Shown: piece after piece, positions 8,393-16,772 of the stretch
Layout: each line of letters starts with the position of its first letter
How positions within the stretch are numbered: the first letter of the stretch is position 1
Origin: Streptomyces shenzhenensis
GTDB lineage: Bacteria; Actinomycetota; Actinomycetes; Streptomycetales; Streptomycetaceae
NCBI RefSeq assembly: GCF_021462265.1
Contig: NZ_JAJONF010000015.1
Span: forward strand, 62,001 to 126,000
Direction of reading: 5' to 3'
DNA: 64,000 nt
Position numbers and translations under genes: made by a program
Notes under the pieces: model-generated
The model's database searches: none
Seen by the model: the letters and a program-made list of their open reading frames with translations, nothing else
What the model was told of the DNA's origin: nothing

Positions 8393-10021
8393 TCAGCTGC
8401 CCGTCGGGGGACGGCGGCGGCGGTCGGCCCGGACGGCGCTGTCGTCCGCGGCCGGGACGGGCGCGCCGGGGCTGCCCGGTCCGCCCGCGGTGTCCCGCTG
8501 CCGCGTGCGTTCGGCGGCGCGGACGATGTTGCGGGCCATGCCGCCGAAGACGATCGAGTGAAAGGGCGACACGATCCACCAGTAGAGCTGGCCGAGCAGT
8601 CCGCGCGGGTGGAACAGGGCCCGCTGCCGGTAACGCGCACCGGTCCCCTCCTCCTCGACGTACATCTCCAGCCAGGCCAGGCCGGGCAGCCGCATCTCGG
8701 CGCGCAGCCGCAGCAGCCGCCCGCGTTCGATCTCCTCCACCCGCCAGAAGTCCAGCGAGTCACCGACCCGCAGCCGCCGGGCGTCACGCCGTCCCCGGCG
8801 CAGGCCCACCCCGCCGACGAGGCGGTCGAGCCGGCCGCGCACCGCCCAGGCCAGCGGCAGGGAGTACCAGCCGTTCTCACCGCCGATGCCCTCGACCACC
8901 TCCCACAGGGCGTCGGGGGCCGCCTCGGCGTGGTGTTCGCGTACGTCGGTGCAGAGGCTGCCGCCGGCCCACTCCGGGTCGGTGGGCAGCGGGTCGCTGG
9001 GAGCACCCGGCACGGAGGCGGAGGACCAGCGGGTGGCGACCTGGGCGTCCCGCACGCGTTGCAGCGCGAGGGAGACGGCACGGTCGAAACCGATCGGGTG
9101 GCCCGGCGGACTGGGCACGTACCGCTCGATGTCCCGTTCCCGGCACACCACCTCGTGGCGCAGCGACTCCGTCAGCGGGCGGGCGACGGCGGCGGGCACG
9201 GGGGTCACCAGGCCGACCCAGTGACTGGACAGGCCGGGCGTGAGCACCGGCACGGGCACGATGAGCCGCCGGGGCAGCCCGGCGACGGCGGCGTACCGCC
9301 GCATCATCTCCAGGTAGGTGAGCACCTCGGGGCCGCCGATGTCGAAGGCGCGGCTGACGTCGGGCGGCAGGCCGGCGCACCCCACCAGGATGCGCAGCAC
9401 GTCCCGTACGGCGATCGGCTGGATGCGGGTGCGCACCCAGCGCGGCGTGACCATCACCGGCAGCCGCTCGGTCAGGTAGCGCAGCATCTCGAAGCTGACC
9501 GAGCCGGACCCGATGATGACAGCGGCCCGCAGGACGGCCGTCGGCACGCCCGAGCCGAGGAGGATGCGCCCCACTTCGGCGCGGGAGCGCAGGTGCGGCG
9601 ACAGTTCCCGCTCGGGCACGTCGGCCGGGGTCAGCCCGCCCAGGTAGATCAGGCGGCCGACGCCGGCCGTGCGGGCCTGCTCGCCGAAGACCCGGGCCGC
9701 CTGCCGGTCGGTGTCCTCGAAGTCGCGGCCGGTGCCGAGCGCGTGCACCAGGTAGTAGGCGACATCGACACCCGCCATCGCGGCCGCCACCGAGCCCGCG
9801 TCGGTGACGTCGCCCTGGACGACCTCGACCCGCCCGGCCCACGGCAGGTCCCGCAGCTTGCGGGGGGTGCGCACCAGGCAGCGCACCCGGTACCCGGCGT
9901 CCAGCAGCTCCGGCACCAGCCGCCCGCCGATGTACCCGCTGGCACCGGTCACCAGACAGGTCCGCGGCTCCGTGGCAGCGGTTCCGTCCACGTTCGCCGT
10001 CCCGGCCGTCTCGTCCGCCAC
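8393..10021 (-). CDS. SDR-family NAD(P)-binding protein with C-terminal DUF2867 domain
   Basis: 542 residues. Seen: an N-terminal Rossmann fold of the atypical SDR/NmrA type beginning TCLVTGASGYIGGRL at about residues 21-35, VQGDVTDAGSVAAAMAGVD in the dinucleotide-binding region, and VDVAYYLVHALG. The C-terminal third, from NGWYSLPLAWAVRGRLD onward, matches DUF2867 proteins (SRPBCC-like fold, LRVGDSLDFWRVEE). This two-domain architecture is common in Actinobacteria and annotated as NAD-dependent epimerase or NAD(P)H-binding; the substrate is not established. It is transcribed alone on the minus strand, convergent with the MASE1 gene. The first 18 residues are low-complexity, so the true start could be slightly downstream. 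Confidence 0.85.
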   Translation of the reverse strand: MADETAGTANVDGTAATEPRTCLVTGASGYIGGRLVPELLDAGYRVRCLVRTPRKLRDLPWAGRVEVVQGDVTDAGSVAAAMAGVDVAYYLVHALGTGRDFEDTDRQAARVFGEQARTAGVGRLIYLGGLTPADVPERELSPHLRSRAEVGRILLGSGVPTAVLRAAVIIGSGSVSFEMLRYLTERLPVMVTPRWVRTRIQPIAVRDVLRILVGCAGLPPDVSRAFDIGGPEVLTYLEMMRRYAAVAGLPRRLIVPVPVLTPGLSSHWVGLVTPVPAAVARPLTESLRHEVVCRERDIERYVPSPPGHPIGFDRAVSLALQRVRDAQVATRWSSASVPGAPSDPLPTDPEWAGGSLCTDVREHHAEAAPDALWEVVEGIGGENGWYSLPLAWAVRGRLDRLVGGVGLRRGRRDARRLRVGDSLDFWRVEEIERGRLLRLRAEMRLPGLAWLEMYVEEEGTGARYRQRALFHPRGLLGQLYWWIVSPFHSIVFGGMARNIVRAAERTRQRDTAGGPGSPGAPVPAADDSAVRADRRRRPPTGS

Positions 10022-10474
10022 GCCAACCGCCTCAGTCGTCGTCGGTGCGCCCTGGCGCCCCTCGCCCCACTACCTCTCTACGGTGCGGTCCACGCGTCCG
10101 GATGCGCCGGGTGACTGCGGCATCCGGGTTACGCAGAGCGCTTCACGGACCGCCGGGCGGCCGGCACGAACGCCTGGCGGCGGGCGGGGTCCCGGCAGGA
10201 ACGGAACGGTGAACCGGCGTGTCGGTCCCGTCGCGGGTGGCCGGGTCGAGCGGCTCGTGGTCGGCATCCGGGTCGGCGCGGTGGGCGGGGGCTGCCGATG
10301 CCGGGCGGGCGCAGGAAGAACGGGTGGCCCATGAGGCGGAAGAGGCCGAAGGCGGTCTCACCGGCGCCGTGGGTGTCGGCGGTGATCTCGACTGGGCGGA
10401 GGGCGCTCTCCTGTTCCGGCGGGTCGAGGCCTCAGCGGTGGCAGGGGCTGCCGTTCCCGTGCCGGGCGGCCCGG
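10022..10474. other. Gap holding a Tn3-family transposase remnant, otherwise no gene
   Basis: A 453-base stretch between the SDR gene and the response regulator. Apart from a decayed transposase fragment on the minus strand (separate entry), I see only short shadow frames. The first 80 bases upstream of 10021 presumably hold the SDR promoter. Confidence 0.6.
10271..10417 (-). pseudogene. Fragment of a Tn3-family transposase (decayed)
   Basis: On the minus strand, after an in-frame TGA, a frame reads ESALRPVEITADTHGAGETA then FGLFRLMGHPFFLRPPG. This resembles the Tn3-family transposase catalytic-domain segment that typically reads DT(A/H)G-S-D-x-VFGLF-x-L-x-GY-x-FSPR. The match is confined to about 30 residues. 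After it the sequence becomes Arg/Pro-rich and non-homologous, and no inverted repeats or resolvase were seen. It is therefore a remnant of an old insertion rather than an active element. The call rests on recalled family motifs and has not been aligned. Confidence 0.5.
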
Positions 10475-11143
10475 CTACGTCGGTCTTCGCGGTGCCGGGC
10501 CGGCGAGGCCATGCTCGTAGGCGAAGAGCACGGCGTGGACGCGGTCGCGCAGCCCGAGTTTGGTGAGGGCGTGGGTGACGTGGGTCTTGACGGTGCTTTC
10601 GGCGACGAAGAGTTCCTGCGCGATCTCGGAGTTGCTTCTGCCGCGGACGATGAGGTCGAAGATCTCGCGTTCGCGGGGCGTGAGCTGGTCCAGCACCGCG
10701 GGCGGCCGGGCCCGAGGGGGCTGCCGGGTGAACTCGCCGAGCAGGCGTTTGGTGACGGTCGGGGAGAGGAGCGCTCCGCCGTCGGCGGCTGCGCGTACGC
10801 CCAGCAGGAGTTCCTCGGGCGGGGCGTGCTTGAGCAGGAATCCGCTCGCGCCGGCGCGCAGGACGTCGTAGAGGTACTCGTCGAGGTCGTAGGTGGTCAG
10901 GGCGACCACGTGCGGAGGGGAGGGCTGGGCGAGGATGTGGCGGGTGGCGGCGATGCCGTCCAGGCGGGGCATCCGGATGTCCATGAGGACGACGTCCGGT
11001 GCCATTTCGCGGGCGAGCGCGACCGCCTGCACGCCGTCCGCGGCCTCACCGACCACCGTGAGGTCCGGCTGGGCGTCGAGCAGCGCGGCCAGTGCGACGC
11101 GGACCATGGCCTGGTCGTCCGCGACCAGGACCCGGACCGTCAC
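10475..11143 (-). CDS. NarL/FixJ-type two-component response regulator
   Basis: 222 residues with a standard layout. The receiver domain has acidic residues VADDQ (about 6-10), phospho-acceptor Asp in DVVLMDIRMPRLDG (about 52-57), a Thr in ALTTYD, and a Lys in FLLKHA. The C-terminal LuxR/NarL helix-turn-helix includes LTPREREIFDLIVRGRSNSE and STVKTHVTHALTKL. The GTG start at 11143 overlaps the kinase stop in a GTGA junction, so it is translationally coupled to the partner sensor kinase. With the ABC transporter upstream it forms a four-gene unit of ATPase, permease, kinase and regulator. Such modules commonly sense an envelope-active compound and induce their own transporter; this is inference from organisation. 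Confidence 0.93.
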   Translation of the reverse strand: MTVRVLVADDQAMVRVALAALLDAQPDLTVVGEAADGVQAVALAREMAPDVVLMDIRMPRLDGIAATRHILAQPSPPHVVALTTYDLDEYLYDVLRAGASGFLLKHAPPEELLLGVRAAADGGALLSPTVTKRLLGEFTRQPPRARPPAVLDQLTPREREIFDLIVRGRSNSEIAQELFVAESTVKTHVTHALTKLGLRDRVHAVLFAYEHGLAGPAPRRPT

Positions 11144-12258
11144 GACGCCGCCTTGGTGAGCACGTCCGTGCAGGGGACCGACGCGAAGAGCCTGAACCCG
11201 CCGCCCGGTGTCGGACCCGCATGCAGGTGTCCGCCGTACAGACCGACGCGTTCACGGATGCCCAGCAGCCCCCGCCCGCCGCCGCCCGGCGAAGGGCGAG
11301 GCGCGGGTGCGGAGCCGTTGACGGCGGTGACTTCGACGCGGTCGGGCCGGTAGGCGACGGTGAGGTGCACGGGCGCTCCGGGGGCGTGGCGGGTGGCGTT
11401 GGTCAGGGCTTCCTGACAGATCCGGAACAGCGACAGCTCCAGTCCGGGGGTGAGCTGACCGGGGACGTCGCCCGCTGTCCGGTAGCGGACGGGTGTTCCG
11501 GTGGCGCGGATGCCGTCGACCAGCGCGTCGAGTTCGGCGAGCGAGGGCACGGGCCGGCGGTCCGGCGCGGTCTCCTGGTCGCGGCGCAGGGCGCCGAGCA
11601 GGTGGGAGAGTTCGGTGAGCGCCTCGCGGCCCAGGTGCTCCACGGCCGCGAAGACCTTCCCGGGGTCCTCGGGGGGCGCCAGCCGGGCCGTCCCGGCGTG
11701 CACGGTGATCGCGGCGAGCTGATGCGCCAGCACATCGTGCAGCTCCCGGGCGATACGGGACCGTTCGGCCAGGTGCGCGGCCTCGGCCGCGGTGGCCGCC
11801 TCGTGACGCCGGGCAGTGGCCGCGTCGCCGACGAGGAACGCGGCGCCGAGCAGCACCCAGGGCACGCCCCCCATGCGGTGGGAGAAGTCGAACAGCCCGA
11901 TGCCCCCCGCGACGGCCAGTGACAGGGCGCCGAGCAGCTGGGCCGTGCGCCGCCGCGTGCCGTACGCGCCCACGCCGTAGGCAGCGGCCAGCATCGCCAC
12001 GCCGGCCGCGACCTGGTTGCGGTCGAGCGCGCCGCGCAGCAGGAAGGCCCCGGTGGCGCAGCCGAGCACGGCCGGCGGCACGCGCCGCCACCACCAGAAC
12101 GGAACCGACTGCGCCAGCGCCAGGGCCAGGTAGCCCAGGACCACCGGTGTCGCGGCCGCGTGCCCCGGCGGCCGCCACCACCAGGGCACGTCCGGCAGCG
12201 ACCACACCAGCAGTACCGCCGCCAGCGCGGCGTCGACCCGCCTCGGGGAGAAGCGCAT
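11140..12258 (-). CDS. Sensor histidine kinase (HisKA_3 / NarX-DesK type)
   Basis: From the ATG at 12258 the protein is 372 residues. Seen: five to six membrane segments in the first ~165 residues with short loops and no sizeable extracellular sensor domain, then the HisKA_3 dimerisation motif SRIARELHDVLAHQLAAITV with the phospho-accepting His, and an HATPase_c domain with NATRHAPGAPV (N box) and GRGLLGIRERV (G box). It partners the response regulator with which it overlaps by four bases. A longer in-frame extension upstream exists but runs into the ABC permease gene and has no homologous features, so the start just before the first membrane helix (MRFSPRRVDA) was chosen. Confidence 0.9.
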   Translation of the reverse strand: MRFSPRRVDAALAAVLLVWSLPDVPWWWRPPGHAAATPVVLGYLALALAQSVPFWWWRRVPPAVLGCATGAFLLRGALDRNQVAAGVAMLAAAYGVGAYGTRRRTAQLLGALSLAVAGGIGLFDFSHRMGGVPWVLLGAAFLVGDAATARRHEAATAAEAAHLAERSRIARELHDVLAHQLAAITVHAGTARLAPPEDPGKVFAAVEHLGREALTELSHLLGALRRDQETAPDRRPVPSLAELDALVDGIRATGTPVRYRTAGDVPGQLTPGLELSLFRICQEALTNATRHAPGAPVHLTVAYRPDRVEVTAVNGSAPAPRPSPGGGGRGLLGIRERVGLYGGHLHAGPTPGGGFRLFASVPCTDVLTKAAS

Positions 12259-12296
12259 GCCATGACTGTACGGGCGGCGGTGCGGCACCGGGTACC

Positions 12297-13253
12297 TCAT
12301 CCGAGGACGTCGCCGCGCTGGAACAGTACGGTCGCGCCCCACACGCACAGCGCCGCGACGGCGCCCAGGGCCGTGGCCTCCAGCCCGGTCTCCAGACGGC
12401 TCGGCGGGGCGCCGGACGCGCTGAAGAACCGGGACCAGAAGTTGTCGGGCAGGGCCGTGATCGAGTTCTGGCCCGCTCCGAAGCCCATCCAGTCCTGGAC
12501 CCAGGTCGCCGGGGTCCAGCGTCCGAGGCCCGGCAGCGAGGCGGCGGCGAGCAGGCCGACGACCACCGCGGCGCACGACCCGAGGGCGCCGACGGCGCCG
12601 CGGGTGACGACGGAGGCCAGCAGGCCCACCGCGGCGAACAGGGCGAGGACGAGCAGCGCGCGGCCGCACTGCCCGGCGGAGTGCGCCAGCAGGCGAGTGG
12701 CCGGGGTCTGGGCGCCCGGCAGCCGGCTGAGCCGCGCGATCAGCGGCCCGGCGCCCGCGAGCACGGCCCAGTCGGTGGCCATGACCGCGACGGCGGCGAG
12801 CCACAGGCTTGCCGCCTTGGCCGCCAGCACGCGGCGCCGCCGACCGCACTGGGTGAGCAAGGACTTGAGGGTGTGTCCGGACCATTCCGCGCCCACGTGG
12901 CCGCCGGCCAGCAGCGAGACGACCAGCGCGCCGGGCAGCGAGGCCATCAGGCCGGCGGTCTCCGCGCCCGCCCCCGCTGCGGTCAGCCGCTCGGCAGTGT
13001 GCACCGCGGTCGCCGAGCGTTCGGCCTGCTGCCGCGCGGCCCGACCCCGCGCGACCCGCTGGACATCGGCGCACGAGGGGCCCGGGGCGAGATGCAGCTC
13101 GGCGCAGCTGGGCACGGTGACCGGCTGGGCGTACTGCCGGGCGTTGCCGGCTCCGCCGACGGCGAGGAGCACCGTGAAGACGATCGCTCCCAGCGCGGCG
13201 CTCCACAGCAGCGGGCGGTTGAGCTTGAGCAGTTCAGCGCGCAGCAGGCGCAT
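12297..13253 (-). CDS. ABC-2-type transporter permease
   Basis: 318 residues beginning MRLLRAELLKLNRPLLWSAA, the typical N-terminus of ABC-2 permeases. It has a first membrane helix at about 16-36, a roughly 60-residue extracytoplasmic loop, then five further hydrophobic segments. It overlaps the ATPase gene by 20 bases and precedes the kinase gene by 38 bases, so ATPase, permease, kinase and regulator look like one operon. Role: the membrane half of an exporter or detoxification pump; the substrate is unknown. A long loop followed by helices resembles permeases of lantibiotic- or bacitracin-type immunity systems, but sequence alone does not settle this. Confidence 0.85.
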   Translation of the reverse strand: MRLLRAELLKLNRPLLWSAALGAIVFTVLLAVGGAGNARQYAQPVTVPSCAELHLAPGPSCADVQRVARGRAARQQAERSATAVHTAERLTAAGAGAETAGLMASLPGALVVSLLAGGHVGAEWSGHTLKSLLTQCGRRRRVLAAKAASLWLAAVAVMATDWAVLAGAGPLIARLSRLPGAQTPATRLLAHSAGQCGRALLVLALFAAVGLLASVVTRGAVGALGSCAAVVVGLLAAASLPGLGRWTPATWVQDWMGFGAGQNSITALPDNFWSRFFSASGAPPSRLETGLEATALGAVAALCVWGATVLFQRGDVLG

Positions 13254-14151
13254 CGGACCCCTCCCCGTCGTGGTCGTAGGCGGTCAGGCTCAGGAAGCGG
13301 TTCTCCAGCGCGCCGGGCTCCCGGCGCACTTCGTGAGCCCACACCCCCGCCTGGCCGAGCCGCTGGTTGATCTCGCGGGGGTCGGCGTCCTCCACCAGGA
13401 GCCGTCCCGGGCCGGCGGCCCGGTAGCGGTAGCCGGCGAGCAGCCCGGCCGCCTCGGTCATGTCGCTCGCGTCGAGCGTGACCCGCACGGTGGGCCTGGC
13501 GACGTCGTGAAAGGGCCCTTCCTCGATCAGCCGTCCGCCGTGCAGCACCGCGACGCGGTCGCAGACCTGTTCGATCTCGGAGAGCAGATGGCTGGAGAGG
13601 AAAACCGTGGTTCCGGCGGCGGCCAGCTCGCGCAGCAGGGAGCGCATCTCCTGGATGCCCGCCGGGTCGAGTCCGTTGGTGGGCTCGTCGAGGACGAGCA
13701 GCGACGGCTCGCGCAACAGCGCGGCGGCCAGGCCGAGGCGCTGCCGCATGCCCTGGGAGTACGTCTTGACCTTGCGGTCGGCGGCCTCGGTGAGTTCGAC
13801 GCGCGCCAGAACTCGTTCCACCGCGTCCGGCCGGGGCGCGGGCCCGGCCAGGGCCAGGTACTCCAGGTTGCGGCGCCCGGTGGCCCATGGGTGGAAGCCG
13901 GGCTCCTCGATCATCGCGCCGACGCGCGCGAGGCCGTCGGGGTCGGGCAGCGGGCGGCCGTGGATCCAGGCGCGCCCGGAAGTGGGCCGCACCAGGCCCA
14001 GCAGCATGCGCATCGTGGTGGTCTTGCCGGAGCCGTTGGGGCCGAGGAAGCCGAAGACCTGGCCTGCTCCGACCGTCAGGTCCAGCCCGTCGACCGCGAG
14101 CGCCGCCCCGTACCTTTTGGTCAGCCCCGCACAGCGGATCACTTCGTCCAT
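13234..14151 (-). CDS. ABC transporter ATP-binding protein (DrrA/BcrA-like)
   Basis: 305 residues from the ATG at 14151. Motifs in order: Walker A GPNGSGKTTT (about 38-47), Q-loop region around MIEEPGFHPW, ABC signature YSQGMRQRLGLA, Walker B LLVLDEPTNGLDP, and switch His in FLSSHLL. The C-terminal ~80 residues (VRVTLDASDMTEAAGLLAGY and following) are the extension typical of drug-resistance type ATPases such as DrrA or BcrA. An upstream in-frame extension of 80 codons is Arg/Pro-rich and unlike the family, so it was excluded; ATG 14169 is an alternative start six codons earlier. First gene of the unit with permease and two-component system. Confidence 0.92.
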   Translation of the reverse strand: MDEVIRCAGLTKRYGAALAVDGLDLTVGAGQVFGFLGPNGSGKTTTMRMLLGLVRPTSGRAWIHGRPLPDPDGLARVGAMIEEPGFHPWATGRRNLEYLALAGPAPRPDAVERVLARVELTEAADRKVKTYSQGMRQRLGLAAALLREPSLLVLDEPTNGLDPAGIQEMRSLLRELAAAGTTVFLSSHLLSEIEQVCDRVAVLHGGRLIEEGPFHDVARPTVRVTLDASDMTEAAGLLAGYRYRAAGPGRLLVEDADPREINQRLGQAGVWAHEVRREPGALENRFLSLTAYDHDGEGSDAPAAR

Positions 14152-14436
14152 GCCTGCGACGCTAGGCATCGAAAGCCGCCGCGTCGTCAGCCGTGAGCCG
14201 AGATCCGTCTCCCCCGAAGGACGAGGGGCCCCTCGTGCCCACGGGGATCTGCCCGCGGGGCGTGGTCGAAGGTGCTGCAGCCGCCTGTTCGCCGGCCGCC
14301 TCGGCGTCACCGGCCTCCGGCGGCGCCCCACCGGCACCGAAGCCGTCCCGCTGCCCCAGGGGACGGGCGGGTGCCGGACGCGGTCACCCACGGCCGACGC
14401 GGCGTCGTCCGCGCACCCGCCGGCCGGCCGGCCGGG

Positions 14437-15069
14437 TCAGGGAGTGATGAGCGTGTCGAGTTGGGCGGCGAGGTCGGGGTGGGTGGCGGTGAGGTGGGGG
14501 CGGGTGGCGTGGAGGGGGTGGATGAGGTCGGCGGGGTTGTCGTGGGCGAGGGCCGCGTGGAGATGGCTGAGGGGGAGGCGGGCGGCGTCCGGCAGGTCGG
14601 TGAGGGCGGTGATCTGGCCGGCGATGCGACGCAGGTCGGCCGCGTTGCGGCGGGCCCACACGGCGGTGGTGCGTTCGGCGGCGCGGCGTTCCCGGGTGGC
14701 CTGGACGCGTTGTTCGCCGGTGGTTCCGGCCGGGCCGGGACGGCCACGCAGGTAGCGGCGTTCGGCGGCCTGGCGGCTGGCGACGCCGAGGGGGTGGGCG
14801 AGGTCGGCCCAGCTGGCTCCGGCGTCCCGGGCCGTCTCGATCAGGCCGGTCTCCCATCCGGCGAGCCGCTCGCGCACCTGCCGCAGCAGGAGGAGGGAGG
14901 CCAGTGCCTGGTCCGGGCCGACCTCGTGGGCCTCGGCAGTGGCGGGGGCCTCGTGGCGGGCGGCGCGCAGGGCGTCGTCGATGGCCTCCAGGGCTGTCGC
15001 GGCGGCCAGGAACGACGCCGGGCTGTTCGCGTCGGCACTGGGTGAAGCCGGCTGGTCGGCCGGGGTCAT
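14437..15069 (-). CDS. rheA: RheA-like repressor of hsp18
   Basis: From ATG 15069 (GGGAGG five bases upstream) the protein has 210 residues. It is Ala/Arg/Leu-rich and all-helical in appearance. An internal segment (ETARDAGASWADLAHPLG and following) looks like a helix-turn-helix. It lies directly divergent from hsp18. In Streptomyces albus, RheA is an autoregulated thermosensing repressor encoded divergently from hsp18 that binds TGTCATC-N5-GATGACA; exactly that sequence is present at 15113-15131. Divergent position, size and operator together support the assignment, although I could not align the protein to RheA. Expected role: at normal temperature it blocks hsp18 transcription, and heat reversibly inactivates it. 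Confidence 0.72.
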   Translation of the reverse strand: MTPADQPASPSADANSPASFLAAATALEAIDDALRAARHEAPATAEAHEVGPDQALASLLLLRQVRERLAGWETGLIETARDAGASWADLAHPLGVASRQAAERRYLRGRPGPAGTTGEQRVQATRERRAAERTTAVWARRNAADLRRIAGQITALTDLPDAARLPLSHLHAALAHDNPADLIHPLHATRPHLTATHPDLAAQLDTLITP

Positions 15070-15086
15070 GGGCACCTCCCTCGGGT

Positions 15087-15105
15087 TGTCATCCTTTTGA
15101 CGACA
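15087..15105. promoter_or_regulatory. Second RheA-type operator (one mismatch)
   Basis: TGTCATC-CTTTT-GACGACA is the same 7-5-7 inverted repeat as the main operator with one base changed in the right arm. It is centred 26 bases from the perfect copy and 18 bases from the repressor start codon, so it probably mediates autoregulation of the repressor gene. Confidence 0.55.
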
Positions 15106-15112
15106 CCGTGTT

Positions 15113-15131
15113 TGTCATCCATCGGATGACA
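15113..15131. promoter_or_regulatory. RheA operator in the hsp18 promoter
   Basis: Perfect inverted repeat TGTCATC-CATCG-GATGACA, the published form of the S. albus RheA operator. It sits between a candidate -35 (TTGTCA, 15112-15117) and a candidate -10 (TACAAC, 15135-15140, 17-base spacer), so a bound repressor would occlude RNA polymerase. Confidence 0.8.
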
Positions 15132-15195
15132 TGTTACAACGGTTTCAGTGAGGCGCATTGGCAGCAACTGCCCGAACCCCTGGAGGTGTTTTCCG

Positions 15196-15627
15196 ATGTT
15201 GATGCGCACCGACCCCTTCCGCGATCTCGACCGGCTGGCGCAGCAGCTGATGGTCCCCGGCACCTGGTCACGGCCGTCCCCGATGCCCATGGACGCCTAC
15301 CGCGAGGGTGACCAGTACGTGGTGGCCTTCGACATCCCCGGCGTCACCCCGGACGCGATCGACGTCGACGTCGAGCGGAACATGCTGACCGTCAGGGCCG
15401 AGCGTAGGCCTGCGGCGAAGGCCGAAGGCGTGCAGATGGAGCTGTCGGAGCGGCCGCTGGGCGTCTTCTCCCGCCAGCTGGTGCTGGCCGACACGCTCGA
15501 CACCGAGCACATCCAGGCCGACTACGACGCGGGAGTGCTCACCCTGCGCATTCCGATCGCCGAGCGCGCCAAGCCCCGCAAGATCGCCATCGGCCTCGGC
15601 TCCGACCGCAAGGAGATCTCCGGCTGA
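15196..15627 (+). CDS. hsp18: Small heat shock protein Hsp18 (Hsp20/alpha-crystallin family)
   Basis: 143 residues from ATG 15196 (GGAGG nine bases upstream). It opens [18 protein letters not shown] like actinobacterial Hsp18. The alpha-crystallin domain runs from about residue 35 ([17 protein letters not shown]) to 130. It contains the family LxVxAER strand (LTVRAERR), the [12 protein letters not shown] segment and the conserved [20 protein letters not shown] stretch. Role: ATP-independent holdase that binds unfolding proteins during heat stress. It is controlled by the divergent RheA-like repressor through two operators. Confidence 0.95.
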   Translation: MLMRTDPFRDLDRLAQQLMVPGTWSRPSPMPMDAYREGDQYVVAFDIPGVTPDAIDVDVERNMLTVRAERRPAAKAEGVQMELSERPLGVFSRQLVLADTLDTEHIQADYDAGVLTLRIPIAERAKPRKIAIGLGSDRKEISG

Positions 15628-15653
15628 GCCGGACGGACGAGGGCTGAACAGCG

Positions 15654-15697
15654 GCGGAGGACGGGAACCGATCTCCCCCCTAGGGGCTGTCCTCCGC
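15654..15697 (+). terminator. Long dyad downstream of hsp18
   Basis: A 9-bp perfect inverted repeat (GCGGAGGAC / GTCCTCCGC) encloses 26 bases that themselves contain CCCCTAGGGG. It starts 27 bases after the hsp18 stop, a suitable position for transcription termination; it could instead be a regulatory dyad. Confidence 0.4.
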
Positions 15698-16062
15698 GCC
15701 CCGAGGACCGCGGAAGGGTGGCGGCCGGCACGCGACAGGGAGCCGAGCGCACGGCCCGCGTGACGGCCGCCCCGGGTGCGGACCCGGTCGGCGAGGCAGG
15801 CGCCCCATCGGACGGCGCACCTGCCGGCAGGCACCACCCGTCGCGGAGCTCCGAGCCGCCGGAGCCGCCGGCCCGGAGCGGTTCTCACGGGCAACCGCAC
15901 GACCTGGACCGAGGACGCCACCGAGCGGACCCGCCCACGGCCCGGGCGGCCGGCGCCGCCCTCCCCTGCTCTTCGGCCACCCCCGGCCCAACCGACCACC
16001 CACCCCCGGTGACCGCACACCGGCACCACGACCCTGGTGACAGAAAGGCAACCACCGCAGTG
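15698..16062. other. Intergenic stretch without a supported gene
   Basis: Between the hsp18 dyad and the DUF2267 gene. The frame of the DUF2267 gene is open upstream, but its translation (Arg/Pro/Ala-rich) shows no family features. Presumed promoter and leader of the DUF2267 gene. Confidence 0.5.
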
Positions 16063-16497
16063 ATGTCCGAACGCCGCGCACCGTTCCAGCAGCACCACGG
16101 GACGGCGTACGAGCAGATGCTGGAGAAGGTCCGCTACGAAGGCGCCTACTCCACCCGCGAGAGGGCCGAGGAAGCCGTCCGCCTGGTCCTCGCAGGGCTG
16201 GGACGCCAGCTGACCGGCGACGAACGCGCCGAACTGGCCGCCCGCCTGCCCTTCGAAGCCGCACGCATCCTCACCACCCAGATCCCCGACTCCCAGCCGC
16301 TCACCGGCTGGGCCTTCGTCAAGGACCTCGCCACCCGCACCGGCGCCCCGCAGGCCACGACCCGCTGGGACACCGGCTCCGTCCTCTCCGCCGTCGCGGC
16401 CTGTGCCGGCCCCGACCTGATCACCCGCGTCCTTCACCAGCTCCCCGCCGGCTACGCGCTGCTGTTCGGCCGCGCCGAACTCACCCCCGCCGCATAG
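16063..16497 (+). CDS. DUF2267 domain protein
   Basis: 144 residues beginning MSERRAPFQQHHGTAYEQML. Seen: the DUF2267 pattern of an N-terminal helix pair (MLEKVRYEGAYSTRERAEEA), a helix with LTGDERAELAARLP, and a C-terminal half with VLSAVAACAGPDLITRVLHQLPAGYALLFG. Family members are small helical proteins common in Actinobacteria and often next to stress genes; no biochemical role is established. The start is ATG 16063 or the GTG immediately before it, with GAAAGG 10-13 bases upstream. Its position after hsp18 hints at a stress function but proves nothing. Confidence 0.85.
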   Translation: MSERRAPFQQHHGTAYEQMLEKVRYEGAYSTRERAEEAVRLVLAGLGRQLTGDERAELAARLPFEAARILTTQIPDSQPLTGWAFVKDLATRTGAPQATTRWDTGSVLSAVAACAGPDLITRVLHQLPAGYALLFGRAELTPAA

Positions 16498-16580
16498 ACG
16501 GCGACGGCGAGCAGGTGGCGGGGCGGACGACGACACGACCTCGGCGCCACCGTCCGCCCCGCACCCCGCACCCCTCCCCC

Positions 16581-16664
16581 ACCGCCACCGCCACCGCCAC
16601 CGCCACCGCCACCGCCACCGCCACTGCCACCGCCACTGCCACTGCCACTGCCACTGCCACTGCC
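16581..16664. repeat. Hexanucleotide tandem repeat (ACYGCC) x14
   Basis: Fourteen perfect-period units: seven ACCGCC, one ACTGCC, one ACCGCC, five ACTGCC. The block lies between the DUF2267 stop and the ANTAR gene start. On the plus strand it would read Thr-Ala repeats in an open frame extending upstream of the ANTAR gene, so it may be non-coding leader or part of an N-terminal extension. Confidence 0.9.
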
Positions 16665-16772
16665 TGGCCAACGCTCTCCCCCGCCCGGCCGAGCGCGTCG
16701 GGACCGCCCCGCGCACCCGGCCGGGGCAGCACGCCCTTTCGACCACCTGCCGTACATCGTCTGGACGGTTCC

